A stretch of 20,264 nt of DNA from an uncultured Clostridia bacterium. Lineage in GTDB: Bacteria > Bacillota > Clostridia > TANB77 > CAG-508. The stretch lies in NCBI GenBank assembly GCA_947589135.1, contig CANPZT010000013.1:1-20264 (forward strand), given 5' to 3'. Both the position numbers and the translations under genes were made by a program. The notes beneath the pieces were generated by a model that was given only the letters and a program-made list of their open reading frames with translations, did no database searches and was not told the origin of the DNA. This document shows positions 8,802-15,279 of this stretch, one piece after another; the first letter of the stretch is position 1, and every line of letters begins with the position of its first letter.

Positions 8802-9149
8802 TTACCTCTCATTTAAAATTTCTATGCAAAATTCTTTTATTTTTAATGTTTCTTTATCTGCTACATTCCACAATATCAATTTATCAATAGTTTCATAATT
8901 ATGTACTACTATATCTCTCATTCCTGCAATGTTTCTCCAAGGTATTTCTGTATATTCATTTCTAAATTCATTTGAGAGTCTTTTTACTAATTCACCTATT
9001 TGTGTAACAGGTGTAAGTATAGCATTTTGATATATGTTATTTTCTTCAAAATTATGATAATCATTACCAAAGTGTTTTTTTGTATCTTCTATTATATTAC
9101 AATGTTTTATAATTGCTAATAATATTTTTCTTGTTCTCTCATCTATCAT
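8802..9149 (-). CDS. hepT: HepT-like HEPN ribonuclease toxin (DUF86)
   Basis: This 115-residue all-helical HEPN protein carries the catalytic R-x4-H-x-Y motif as RDIVVHNY (R78, H83, Y85). That motif is the RNase centre of HepT toxins, and the tyrosine is what MntA-type partners modify. The preceding WRNIAGM is also typical. The ATG at 9149 is preferred: GGAGAAAG lies 7-8 nt upstream. The alternative ATG at 9167 has no ribosome binding site and lies almost at the predicted transcription start. The pair is bracketed by duplicated rpsI tails, pointing to acquisition as a cassette. Confidence 0.9.
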   Translation of the reverse strand: MIDERTRKILLAIIKHCNIIEDTKKHFGNDYHNFEENNIYQNAILTPVTQIGELVKRLSNEFRNEYTEIPWRNIAGMRDIVVHNYETIDKLILWNVADKETLKIKEFCIEILNER

Positions 9150-9176
9150 ATTATCACTTTCTCCCATTTTTTATAT

Positions 9177-9206
9177 ATTGTACCATATAACTTGTTATTT
9201 TTTCAA
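9177..9206 (-). promoter_or_regulatory. Sigma-A promoter of hepT-mntA
   Basis: The minus strand has TTGAAA (9201-9206), an 18-bp spacer and TACAAT (9177-9182). The start would fall near 9170, supporting translation from 9149. Position 9207 to 9368 shows nothing else recognisable. Confidence 0.65.
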
Positions 9207-9368
9207 TAAATTTTTTATTTTTAATTGTTTTTTGCTGTAATTTACTAAGATGGTTCGTTTTTAGCTTTTGTTCTATATTTAATATTCACTAATCGTAATT
9301 AATAGTAATTATGCAAAAGACATATAATGTACAAAAATTTTGTAAAATACTGATAAATCAAATCTTAT

Positions 9369-9448
9369 AATTTAGTAAGAGATAATATGCTTTTATATAA
9401 AAAATATCAAACCTCAGAAGTTTTACACTTTCTGAGGTTTTACTATTT
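9369..9448 (+). repeat. Right copy of 80-bp direct repeat: orphan rpsI tail plus terminator
   Basis: This is the second copy of the rpsI stop-codon region and terminator, with no rpsI coding sequence upstream of AATTTAG. Its hairpin is compensated, pairing as AACCTCAGAA with TTCTGAGGTT, so the structure is preserved despite mismatches to the left copy. Confidence 0.85.
9410..9440 (-). terminator. Duplicated hairpin, likely terminator of the sipL operon
   Basis: The hairpin of the right repeat copy lies about 40 bp after the stop of the gene at 9479-9850. On the minus strand it is followed by TTTGATATTTTTT, so it can end transcription arriving from the sporulation operon. No other hairpin separates the two. 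Confidence 0.55.
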
Positions 9449-9478
9449 TATTACAATTTATTTTGTATTTTTTTGCAA

Positions 9479-9850
9479 TTACTCAGGATCTTCCAAAAAG
9501 TTGATTTGCTCTTCTCTATGTTGTTGTTTTTCTTGCAAATTTTTAAGCATAGTTTCATCCATAGAATCACGATTATTTTCTATATATCCTTCTGTATTAT
9601 AGTAGTTTTCTTTTAAATTATCTAAATGTTCTTCTGGTGATATATATTTATCTTCACCTTTTATTTTTTCTTCCAATTTTTCAATGTTTTCTTCTCTTCT
9701 TTTTTGAATTTGTTTAGCATTTTCTTTATTTTCAGGATCTCCTATTTCAGAGTATTGTTCTAGATGTCTTTCAGTTCTTGTATGTCTTTCTACTAAATGC
9801 TCTAAATTCTCTAATTGTTGATCAACTTTTTCATTTTCAAAATTTTCCAT
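9479..9850 (-). CDS. Small charged coiled-coil protein, unknown function
   Basis: I do not recognise a family for this 123-residue hydrophilic protein, rich in Glu, Lys, Asn and Gln. Heptad-like helical stretches suggest coiled coil through most of its length, for example NLEHLVERHTRTERHLEQY near the start and EENIEKLEEKIKGE mid-protein. There is no signal peptide, membrane segment or cysteine. The ATG at 9850 is chosen because AAAGGAGG lies 8 nt upstream; an in-frame extension to 9949 would overlap the end of yunB and lacks such a site. It follows yunB by 89 bp in the same direction, so it may be co-expressed in the mother cell and could be a coat-associated protein, but only position supports that. 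Confidence 0.75.
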   Translation of the reverse strand: MENFENEKVDQQLENLEHLVERHTRTERHLEQYSEIGDPENKENAKQIQKRREENIEKLEEKIKGEDKYISPEEHLDNLKENYYNTEGYIENNRDSMDETMLKNLQEKQQHREEQINFLEDPE

Positions 9851-9939
9851 ATTAAAATCCTCCTTTTTGAGTATTATAATTATATGATTTACATTTTTTA
9901 AAATTTTATCATTAGAAAATTTTGAAAATTTTTTATTTA

Positions 9940-10659
9940 TTATTCCCATACTTCTAGAGTATCATTTGCTCCTTCTATACCTTCTAAATTATAATAAGTA
10001 TCAGGGATATTTCCTACAATTACATTTTCTGCTAATAATACTTGATTAACAATTTCCTTTTCCATATTTTCAAATGGTGTTAAGATATTTACTTTGCATT
10101 TTACTTGTAAATATACTCTGTGAAGAGTTTGGTTAATTCCTTTAGAACCAAATTCGCTTTTTAAATCTGTTTCTACACTTCCAATAGAAGAAATTCTAAT
10201 CTTTATCCCTGGTCCTTTACCTGCAAGTAACTTAAATCCTGTAAAACTCCCTAACGCAATTTCTATATTTTCTCTACCTTTACTATCTATCTGATTTTGT
10301 ATTTTTATAGCTACATCTGAAATAATTTCATTTATTGGTATTACATTTGATTGAATCATAGTAATATTTCCATTGTTATCCTTTTGAATTGTGAATAATT
10401 CATCATATGTATGCTGTTTCATTACACTTGTCGCCTCTTGATTTGATACTATTGTTGCAATTGACTTTGCTTTATTTTCACATAGTGTATCAAAAATAGG
10501 CAGTACTGCATCTAAAACTAATTTTACTACACTAAATGCAATAATAAGAATAATTACTATTCTTATCATTTTTGCTGTTTTAGGTTCTTTAAACCTTTTT
10601 CCACTATTTACAATTATTTTAGGAATTCTTATTCGTGGTCTTGAATAAATTTTATGCAT
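9940..10659 (-). CDS. yunB: Sporulation protein YunB
   Basis: YunB is a mother-cell protein of endospore formers with a little-defined role in sporulation. The 239-residue product has a basic N-terminus, one membrane segment at about 30-52 (IRIVIILIIAFSVVKLV), and an extracytoplasmic domain. That domain carries the family-typical end PDTYYNLEG and the segment ALGSFTGFKLLAGKGPGIKI near the middle. It overlaps the end of sipL by 8 bp (ATGCATAA) and has no Shine-Dalgarno of its own, so translation is probably coupled to sipL. Confidence 0.92.
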   Translation of the reverse strand: MHKIYSRPRIRIPKIIVNSGKRFKEPKTAKMIRIVIILIIAFSVVKLVLDAVLPIFDTLCENKAKSIATIVSNQEATSVMKQHTYDELFTIQKDNNGNITMIQSNVIPINEIISDVAIKIQNQIDSKGRENIEIALGSFTGFKLLAGKGPGIKIRISSIGSVETDLKSEFGSKGINQTLHRVYLQVKCKVNILTPFENMEKEIVNQVLLAENVIVGNIPDTYYNLEGIEGANDTLEVWE

Positions 10660-12226
10660 AGTTTACTGCTGTTGGCACTTGTTTAATATTTACGGATGTT
10701 TTCGTATATTTAGGTATATATAATTTCTCACCTGGATTGATTTTATTTTCGTCTTCTATTCCATTTGCTCTTACAATGTCATCTATTGTGCTACCAAATT
10801 TCTTAGCTATTTTCCATAATGTATCATCTTTTTTTACTATATACATTATAAGGCTATAATCTTCTTTCTCTCTTTCTCCGTTTGTTTGAATTTCATCCAT
10901 AATATTTAAATTGGTATCACGATAAGAATCCATATTCATAATCATGTCAATATTGCTTGAAACAACTCCTCCTTCTTGAACTATAAAGTCTTGATTTGCT
11001 ATTTCTATATCCATATTTGTATTCATGTTTTCTCCTGATTCTATGTTTTCTATTACATATTCAAAAGGAATTTTTGCTTCTTTTGTATCTAATTCTAAAT
11101 TATTATTTGACAAAATAAACTTCACTTCTAAATGACCTTCATAAATAATTCTTGAGTTTAATTTATTTTCCTGCTCAATAACTGGGTTTACATCTACATC
11201 AATAATAGTCTTATCTTCAATTCCTTCTAGGTTAACTTTTTCTCTTATTTGTTTCATTTCTTTATTACTTCTTTTGTCTGTAATTGTTGTAATCTTCTTT
11301 TTATTAAATTCTAAATTTTCGCATGGGCTATATAAGTCCTGAATTAAATTAATTTGTTTTTCTTCATAAACAACTGCTGTTACTCCAACTTCCATTTCAA
11401 TATAAATTGAATGCTCCTCTGATGCATTTGGTTTTATAATTATATTTTTTATTTCATATTGAACATCACATATATTTTCTTCTGATACATTCTGAATATC
11501 AATAAATCCTACTACTGGAATTTTTGCTGTTATAGTGTTAATTCTATTATCTTCTGTTAAATACATTATTTTTATTTCTGCTTCTGCTTTTGTTAATATC
11601 TTATTATAACTAATTTTAATATCTTTATCACAAATACAAACACTACTTTTTAGAATTTCTGCCAAATTATCTACATTGTCAATTGCAATTGTATCTTTTG
11701 CATAAATTTTGGTTTCTCCCATTCCTACTAAAGAATTCACTTTTAAATCTTCTTTTAACATTTGAATTTCTTCTGCATTTTGTATTGTATTTACAATTTC
11801 TACATCCTCGTTAGAGTATATTTTTATATTTACATCTAAAGTTGCTTTTATTCCTATTTTTCTTCCATTAATTACTTTTGATTCAATTGATTTTAATTTT
11901 ACATCTAATTTACAATTCATTCCTTCTTGACAATTTGGTACTTGAATTGATTGTGAAAAATCTAAGCTTGTATTAATTCCTCTTACTTTATTTTCACTAT
12001 CATCTGCTAGATACATAATATAAGTATTGATATTCCCGTCAATCCTTATTTTTTCATCTAAAATGTCTTTCTTATATACACAAACAACCCCACTTGTACA
12101 AATTGTATTTAAAACATCTGGCTTTGAATCTGGGACAATCATATCTCCCTCTACTAATACCATTTCTTTCTTTGTTGCAACTAGTTTATTTACACATAAA
12201 TTTTCTTTTACTGTATCTACAACCAT
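10652..12226 (-). CDS. sipL: SipL-like spore coat morphogenetic protein (SPOCS/DUF3794 plus LysM)
   Basis: In Clostridioides difficile, SipL binds SpoIVA and is needed to place the coat around the forespore. This 524-residue product has the same design and size: repeated DUF3794 (SPOCS) modules, beginning with a VEGDMIVPDSKPDVLN segment near residue 25, and a C-terminal LysM domain at about 460-506 with KKDDTLWKIAKKFG and NPGEKLYIPKY. There is no signal peptide, which fits a mother-cell cytoplasmic protein. AAAGGAGG lies just before the ATG, and a sigma-E-like promoter lies at 12257-12286. It heads an operon with yunB and the coiled-coil gene. Assignment as SipL rather than another DUF3794-LysM protein rests on architecture, length and context. 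Confidence 0.85.
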   Translation of the reverse strand: MVVDTVKENLCVNKLVATKKEMVLVEGDMIVPDSKPDVLNTICTSGVVCVYKKDILDEKIRIDGNINTYIMYLADDSENKVRGINTSLDFSQSIQVPNCQEGMNCKLDVKLKSIESKVINGRKIGIKATLDVNIKIYSNEDVEIVNTIQNAEEIQMLKEDLKVNSLVGMGETKIYAKDTIAIDNVDNLAEILKSSVCICDKDIKISYNKILTKAEAEIKIMYLTEDNRINTITAKIPVVGFIDIQNVSEENICDVQYEIKNIIIKPNASEEHSIYIEMEVGVTAVVYEEKQINLIQDLYSPCENLEFNKKKITTITDKRSNKEMKQIREKVNLEGIEDKTIIDVDVNPVIEQENKLNSRIIYEGHLEVKFILSNNNLELDTKEAKIPFEYVIENIESGENMNTNMDIEIANQDFIVQEGGVVSSNIDMIMNMDSYRDTNLNIMDEIQTNGEREKEDYSLIMYIVKKDDTLWKIAKKFGSTIDDIVRANGIEDENKINPGEKLYIPKYTKTSVNIKQVPTAVNYA

Positions 12227-12256
12227 CGTTTTGACCTCCTTTATTTTTCTTTATAC

Positions 12257-12286
12257 ATTATTATGATATGGTATTTATATTTATGA
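12257..12286 (-). promoter_or_regulatory. Candidate sigma-E promoter of the sipL operon
   Basis: On the minus strand TCATAA (12281-12286) precedes CATAATAAT (12257-12265). ATA and CATA are 16 bp apart, as in the sigma-E pattern ATA-16/18-CATA. The end of the -10 box departs from CATACAAT. Mother-cell expression is what the gene content predicts. Confidence 0.42.
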
Positions 12287-12356
12287 CAAAACAAAAATTT
12301 AAAATTATGGTAAGAAATACTAAAAAAAGTAATGTTCGTAAAATACTTTATTTTAA

Positions 12357-12491
12357 CGATATTATATTATATTTGACTTTTCTAATGTTAAATCTGAACT
12401 AGATTTACGATATTTAGATTTCGGACATTATTTGAATGAAACAAGTGATGAACTACAAGTAACTCAATATTGCAATTATAAAGATGTATAA
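12357..12491 (+). other. Orphan open frame, possible gene remnant
   Basis: After a stop at 12354-12356 the frame stays open for 44 codons and ends LQVTQYCNYKDV. Its mixed composition (D, E, R, G, H, Y) looks more like protein than like AT-rich spacer. There is no ATG in frame and no ribosome binding site. A separate out-of-frame ATG at 12332 gives only 14 residues. It may be the tail of a decayed gene; no family is recognised. The rest of 12287-12572 shows nothing else. Confidence 0.25.
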
Positions 12492-12572
12492 TTTAATAAA
12501 TAATTTTAAAGTTCTAACAACCTCATATAAAGAATACAATTTAAAAAAAGTATTCATATGGGGGTTTGCTTT

Positions 12573-12834
12573 ATGAAATGTATATCAATTGAAGAACGTG
12601 CTATTAATTTAGCACATTATATTATAGATTCAAAAGATACGGTAAGAGGTGCTGCAAAAAAATTCCGGAATAAGTAAAAGCACTGTACATAAAGATGTTT
12701 CCGAAAGACTAAAAAAAATTAATCCTAGTTTAGCAAAAGAAGTAAGAATTATCTTAGATGAAAATAAAGCTGAAAGACATATAAGAGGAGGAATGGCAAC
12801 AAAATTAAAATATAGTCATCTAAAAAACAATTAA
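12573..12834 (+). pseudogene. spoIIID: Sporulation transcription factor SpoIIID, single-base frameshift
   Basis: SpoIIID is the small HTH protein that switches mother-cell gene expression between the sigma-E and sigma-K stages. The zero frame starts MKCISIEERAINLAHYII and reads to KKF at residue 31, then CGG AAT AAG TAA. Removing one C (12665 or 12666) restores GISKSTVHKDVSERLKKI and then ERHIRGGMATKLKY, the near-invariant helix-turn-helix and basic C-terminal motifs, giving 86 residues (B. subtilis SpoIIID is 93). The length, 262 nt, is 87 codons plus one. GGGGG lies about 8 nt before the ATG. The motifs after the shift are well kept, which is odd for a dead gene. yabG follows at 90 bp. Loss, recoding and sequence error are all possible. 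Confidence 0.9.
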
Positions 12835-12850
12835 CTGATTTACAAAGACT

Positions 12851-12869
12851 ATAAAATAAGTTATTTTAT
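12851..12869 (+). promoter_or_regulatory. 19-bp palindrome next to the yabG promoter
   Basis: ATAAAATAAGTTATTTTAT is a perfect palindrome around a central G. It ends one base before the sigma-K -35 AC. It could be a regulator site. As a hairpin it would have no proper loop, so a terminator role is less likely. Confidence 0.35.
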
Positions 12870-12870
12870 C

Positions 12871-12898
12871 ACAAATTGTCGAATTGTATCATATAATA
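12871..12898 (+). promoter_or_regulatory. Sigma-K promoter of yabG
   Basis: AC (12871-12872) lies exactly 17 bp before CATATAATA (12890-12898). This matches the sigma-K consensus AC-16/17-CATAnnnTA completely. yabG is a sigma-K gene in B. subtilis, so promoter and gene agree. Confidence 0.75.
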
Positions 12899-12924
12899 CA
12901 ATAGCCAAATTGTGAGGTGATAAA

Positions 12925-13773
12925 ATGAATAACATAAAAAAAGGTGATATAGTAGGAAGAAAATCATATGGAAAAGATATTATTTTTGTTGTAAAAAATA
13001 TTATAGAATCAAAAACAGGAAAAATCGCAATATTAAAGGGATTAACTCAAAGAATAGAAGCAGATAGTAATATAAAAGATTTGGAATTAATTGAAAAGAA
13101 AGAACTCAAAGAACATATAAAGAAATTTAATAATGCATTAGAAAAAAAAATTGAAAAATCAAAAATATATAATGAAGATATTAACTACAAAATTGGATTA
13201 TTAACTAAAAATAAAAGGACTCAAGAAAAAATTATAACAGGAAAAATATTACATCTAGATGGTGATAGAAAATATAGTGAAAAATCTTATAGATATTATA
13301 AAAAATTGGGATTAAATGCAATTGTTAAAAATATACCTGAGTATAGACAACCTAGAGTAGTACATCATTTGTTACAAATATACAACCCAGATATACTTGT
13401 AATAACTGGACATGATGGAATGATAAAAAGAGAAACAGGTTATCATGACATTTATAATTATAGAAATTCTAGACATTTTATTAATACTGTAAAAGAAGCT
13501 AGAAGATATGATAAAGAAAATGATAAAAATTTAGTAATCTTTGCTGGTGCTTGCCAAAGTTATTTTGAAGCAATTATATCTGCTGGTGCAAATTTTGCTT
13601 CATCTCCTGCAAGAATTTTAATAGATTTCTTAGATCCTTTAATTGTTGCAGAAAAAATAGCTTTTACTGAAAAATATAAATATATTACAATTGATGATAT
13701 TGCTAAAGAACTAAGAGATGGAAAAAAAGGTGTAAATGGTATTGGCGCAAATGGAAAAATGACAAAAGAATAA
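12925..13773 (+). CDS. yabG: Sporulation-specific protease YabG
   Basis: YabG is a cysteine-type protease made late in the mother cell that processes coat and, in clostridia, germination proteins. The 282-residue product starts with the SH3-like MNNIKKGDIVGRKSYGKDI. It contains the catalytic-region His163 in VITGHDG and Cys210 in FAGACQSYFEA, matching the His/Cys pair known in C. difficile YabG. A conserved segment SPARILIDFLDPL lies near residue 230. GAGGTGAT precedes the ATG. Immediately downstream is veg, the same gene order as in Bacillus. The sigma-K promoter fits late mother-cell timing. Confidence 0.95.
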   Translation: MNNIKKGDIVGRKSYGKDIIFVVKNIIESKTGKIAILKGLTQRIEADSNIKDLELIEKKELKEHIKKFNNALEKKIEKSKIYNEDINYKIGLLTKNKRTQEKIITGKILHLDGDRKYSEKSYRYYKKLGLNAIVKNIPEYRQPRVVHHLLQIYNPDILVITGHDGMIKRETGYHDIYNYRNSRHFINTVKEARRYDKENDKNLVIFAGACQSYFEAIISAGANFASSPARILIDFLDPLIVAEKIAFTEKYKYITIDDIAKELRDGKKGVNGIGANGKMTKE

Positions 13774-13799
13774 AAAAGTAATATTAAAATTCAGGCTTT

Positions 13800-13832
13800 G
13801 TAATATAATTGTAATACAATTGTAATATAAGT
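13800..13832 (+). repeat. Three tandem 11-bp units upstream of veg
   Basis: GTAATATAATT, GTAATACAATT and GTAATATAAGT follow each other directly, and a partial fourth unit GTAAAATTAGC continues to 13843. The period is about one helical turn. The array ends 65-75 bp before the veg -35 box. Confidence 0.55.
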
Positions 13833-13907
13833 GTAAAATTAGCTTTATCATGTTCTGTATTCGTTGCAAATAAAGGGTTTTAGGCTTTCGATTTAAATAT
13901 ACATTTT

Positions 13908-13936
13908 TTGACTTTTTCTGTACGAAATGCTATAAT
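13908..13936 (+). promoter_or_regulatory. Sigma-A promoter of veg
   Basis: TTGACT (13908-13913), a 17-bp spacer and TATAAT (13931-13936) lie 28 bp before the ATG. In B. subtilis the veg promoter is among the strongest vegetative promoters, and this one is also close to ideal. Confidence 0.88.
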
Positions 13937-13964
13937 TAAGCCATCTTAAAGGAGTGGTGATAGC

Positions 13965-14261
13965 ATGATTTGTAGAACAGATATAGCAAATTTAAAAACA
14001 GACATTTTAGAAAAAGTGGGTCAAAAGATAATAGTCAAAGGTTCTTTAGGAAGAAGTAAGGTCTTTGAAAAAGAAGCTACTATAGAAAAAGCATATCCTA
14101 ATATTTTTGTAGTTAAATATGAGGAAAATGATAGAAATGTAACTTATAGCTATACAGATGTTTTAACAAGAACAGTTGAAGTTGAAGTTTTTGATGGAGA
14201 ATCATATAGTCCATTAATTCCACCACCAGTAGAAATTAAAAAAAGAAAAACATCAGTATAA
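13965..14261 (+). CDS. veg: Veg family protein
   Basis: Veg is a small, highly expressed vegetative protein that stimulates biofilm matrix gene expression in B. subtilis. The 98-residue product shows the family core: DIANLKTDILEKVGQKIIVK at about 6-25, then RSKVFEKEATIEKAYPNIFVV and YSYTDVLTRTVEV. AAAGGAG at 13948-13954 lies 10 nt before the ATG. The tail beyond about residue 85 (SPLIPPP and a KKRK stretch) is a little longer than usual. It has its own promoter and terminator, so it is a separate unit from yabG. Confidence 0.93.
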   Translation: MICRTDIANLKTDILEKVGQKIIVKGSLGRSKVFEKEATIEKAYPNIFVVKYEENDRNVTYSYTDVLTRTVEVEVFDGESYSPLIPPPVEIKKRKTSV

Positions 14262-14300
14262 AAATCTTTGTTTAAAGGTTTAAGAATTATTAAGTATATA

Positions 14301-14344
14301 AAAACAGATAGAATTATTAATATCAAATTCTATCTGTTTTTTTT
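14301..14344 (+). terminator. Rho-independent terminator of veg
   Basis: AAAACAGATAGAATT pairs perfectly with AATTCTATCTGTTTT around a 10-nt loop. Eight T follow ATCTG. Confidence 0.92.
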
Positions 14345-14402
14345 CTATAAAATATTATATATATAGCATAAATATTATTTAAATAATCTACAATAATAAT
14401 CA

Positions 14403-14428
14403 ACTTTCTACAATTTTTGCATATTATA
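14403..14428 (+). promoter_or_regulatory. Possible sigma-K-like promoter of the gene at 14471
   Basis: AC (14403-14404) and CATATTATA (14420-14428) are 15 bp apart, one short of the sigma-K consensus spacing. TATAAT overlaps (14427-14432), but there is no good -35 for sigma-A. ACAAC and GTTGT just downstream (14436-14451) form a small inverted repeat. Confidence 0.3.
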
Positions 14429-14470
14429 TAATAGACAACAATTAAGTTGTAATATGAAAGGAATGATATT

Positions 14471-14968
14471 ATGGAAATGGATTACAAAAAACCTTATTGC
14501 CCTGTACTAGATATAGATGGTGTAATTTCAGGAGGAAAACAATTTGATTTAGATATAACTTTACCAGAAGACAATCGTGATGTAATTTATGGTGTTGTTA
14601 AAAATTGTTTTAAAGAACCAGTTTCTGATGCAGTTGTAAAATTAGTTGAAATCGTATATGAACATGGTAAAGAAGAAAGAAGACCTATTGGTCATACTTT
14701 TACAGACTGCGAAGGAGAATTTGTTTTTGGTCCTCTTTGCCCTGGAAAAGAATACGCTATTCAAATCTGGGTAAATGATACAAAGAAAATTAAAATATGT
14801 GCAAAATGTCATCATGAAGGTAAATGCTTAAAAGGAGAAAAATGCGATAAATGTGATTGTTTCATTGAAAGCAAAGATAAATGTAAAAAAGATGACTGCA
14901 AAAAAGACAATTGTAAAAAGGATGATTGCGAAAAAAAAGATTGTTTTGAAGTTCCAGAATGTAAATAG
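14471..14968 (+). CDS. Transthyretin/carboxypeptidase-regulatory-like protein with Cys-Lys-Asp tail
   Basis: The 165-residue product has no signal peptide. Residues about 15-105 look like a carboxypeptidase-regulatory (prealbumin-like) beta-sandwich: VIYGVVKNCFKEPVSDAVVKL, then HTFTDCEGEFVFGPL and GKEYAIQIW. Residues 110-165 hold 12 cysteines, including CAKCHHEGKC and CDKCDC. The tail repeats a KKDDC/KKDNC pentapeptide and may cross-link or bind metal. Similar proteins occur in clostridia, as far as I recall, without an assigned role. Location near spore genes and the Cys-rich tail make a spore-coat role conceivable, but this is inference. AAAGGA lies 8 nt before the ATG. The gene stands alone between two terminators. 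Confidence 0.75.
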   Translation: MEMDYKKPYCPVLDIDGVISGGKQFDLDITLPEDNRDVIYGVVKNCFKEPVSDAVVKLVEIVYEHGKEERRPIGHTFTDCEGEFVFGPLCPGKEYAIQIWVNDTKKIKICAKCHHEGKCLKGEKCDKCDCFIESKDKCKKDDCKKDNCKKDDCEKKDCFEVPECK

Positions 14969-14994
14969 TAATCTTTAAAATTATACTATTTTTA

Positions 14995-15035
14995 AAAACA
15001 GAGAAAATCTAAAATTAAAATTTTCTCTGTTTTTT
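14995..15035 (+). terminator. Rho-independent terminator after the Cys-tail gene
   Basis: AAAACAGAGAAAAT (14995-15008) pairs with ATTTTCTCTGTTTT, followed by more T to 15035. Confidence 0.9.
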
Positions 15036-15107
15036 AGTAATATGTTTATTTTTTATATAAGCATATATTTTCTAATATACATTTATTTAATAATTACATA
15101 TTATTTT

Positions 15108-15248
15108 CTACATAACTCCCATTTTTTTTGCAAGTTGTTTTCCCTTTTTCATCATTTTCTTTTTATTCATCATTCCTGTTTCTGTATACATCATTACTAA
15201 TCCAGTTGTTAGTAAACCACCAATCATAACACCTTTTATAAATTTCAT
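15108..15248 (-). CDS. 46-residue small membrane protein, unknown
   Basis: A short minus-strand gene encodes a protein beginning MKFIKGVMIGGLLTTGLVMM and ending in a basic tail, GKQLAKKMGVM. One hydrophobic segment with a GG motif spans about residues 6-20, followed by a Met/Lys-rich part. AGAGGTGAT stands 4 nt before the ATG, a strong ribosome binding site. It begins 31 bp after the stop of the TSUP half gene at 15280 and reads in the same direction, so it is probably in that operon. Small clostridial proteins of this type are common and uncharacterised. A subunit or accessory role for the transporter is a guess from position only. Confidence 0.75.
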   Translation of the reverse strand: MKFIKGVMIGGLLTTGLVMMYTETGMMNKKKMMKKGKQLAKKMGVM

Positions 15249-15279
15249 AATATCACCTCTTTTTTTTATTTATTACTTA

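Noticed and set aside
12649..12834. Short GTG-initiated 61-residue HTH gene
   Set aside because: The start is created by the frameshift. Residues before GISKS are out of frame, and the matching N-terminal half lies at 12573-12665.
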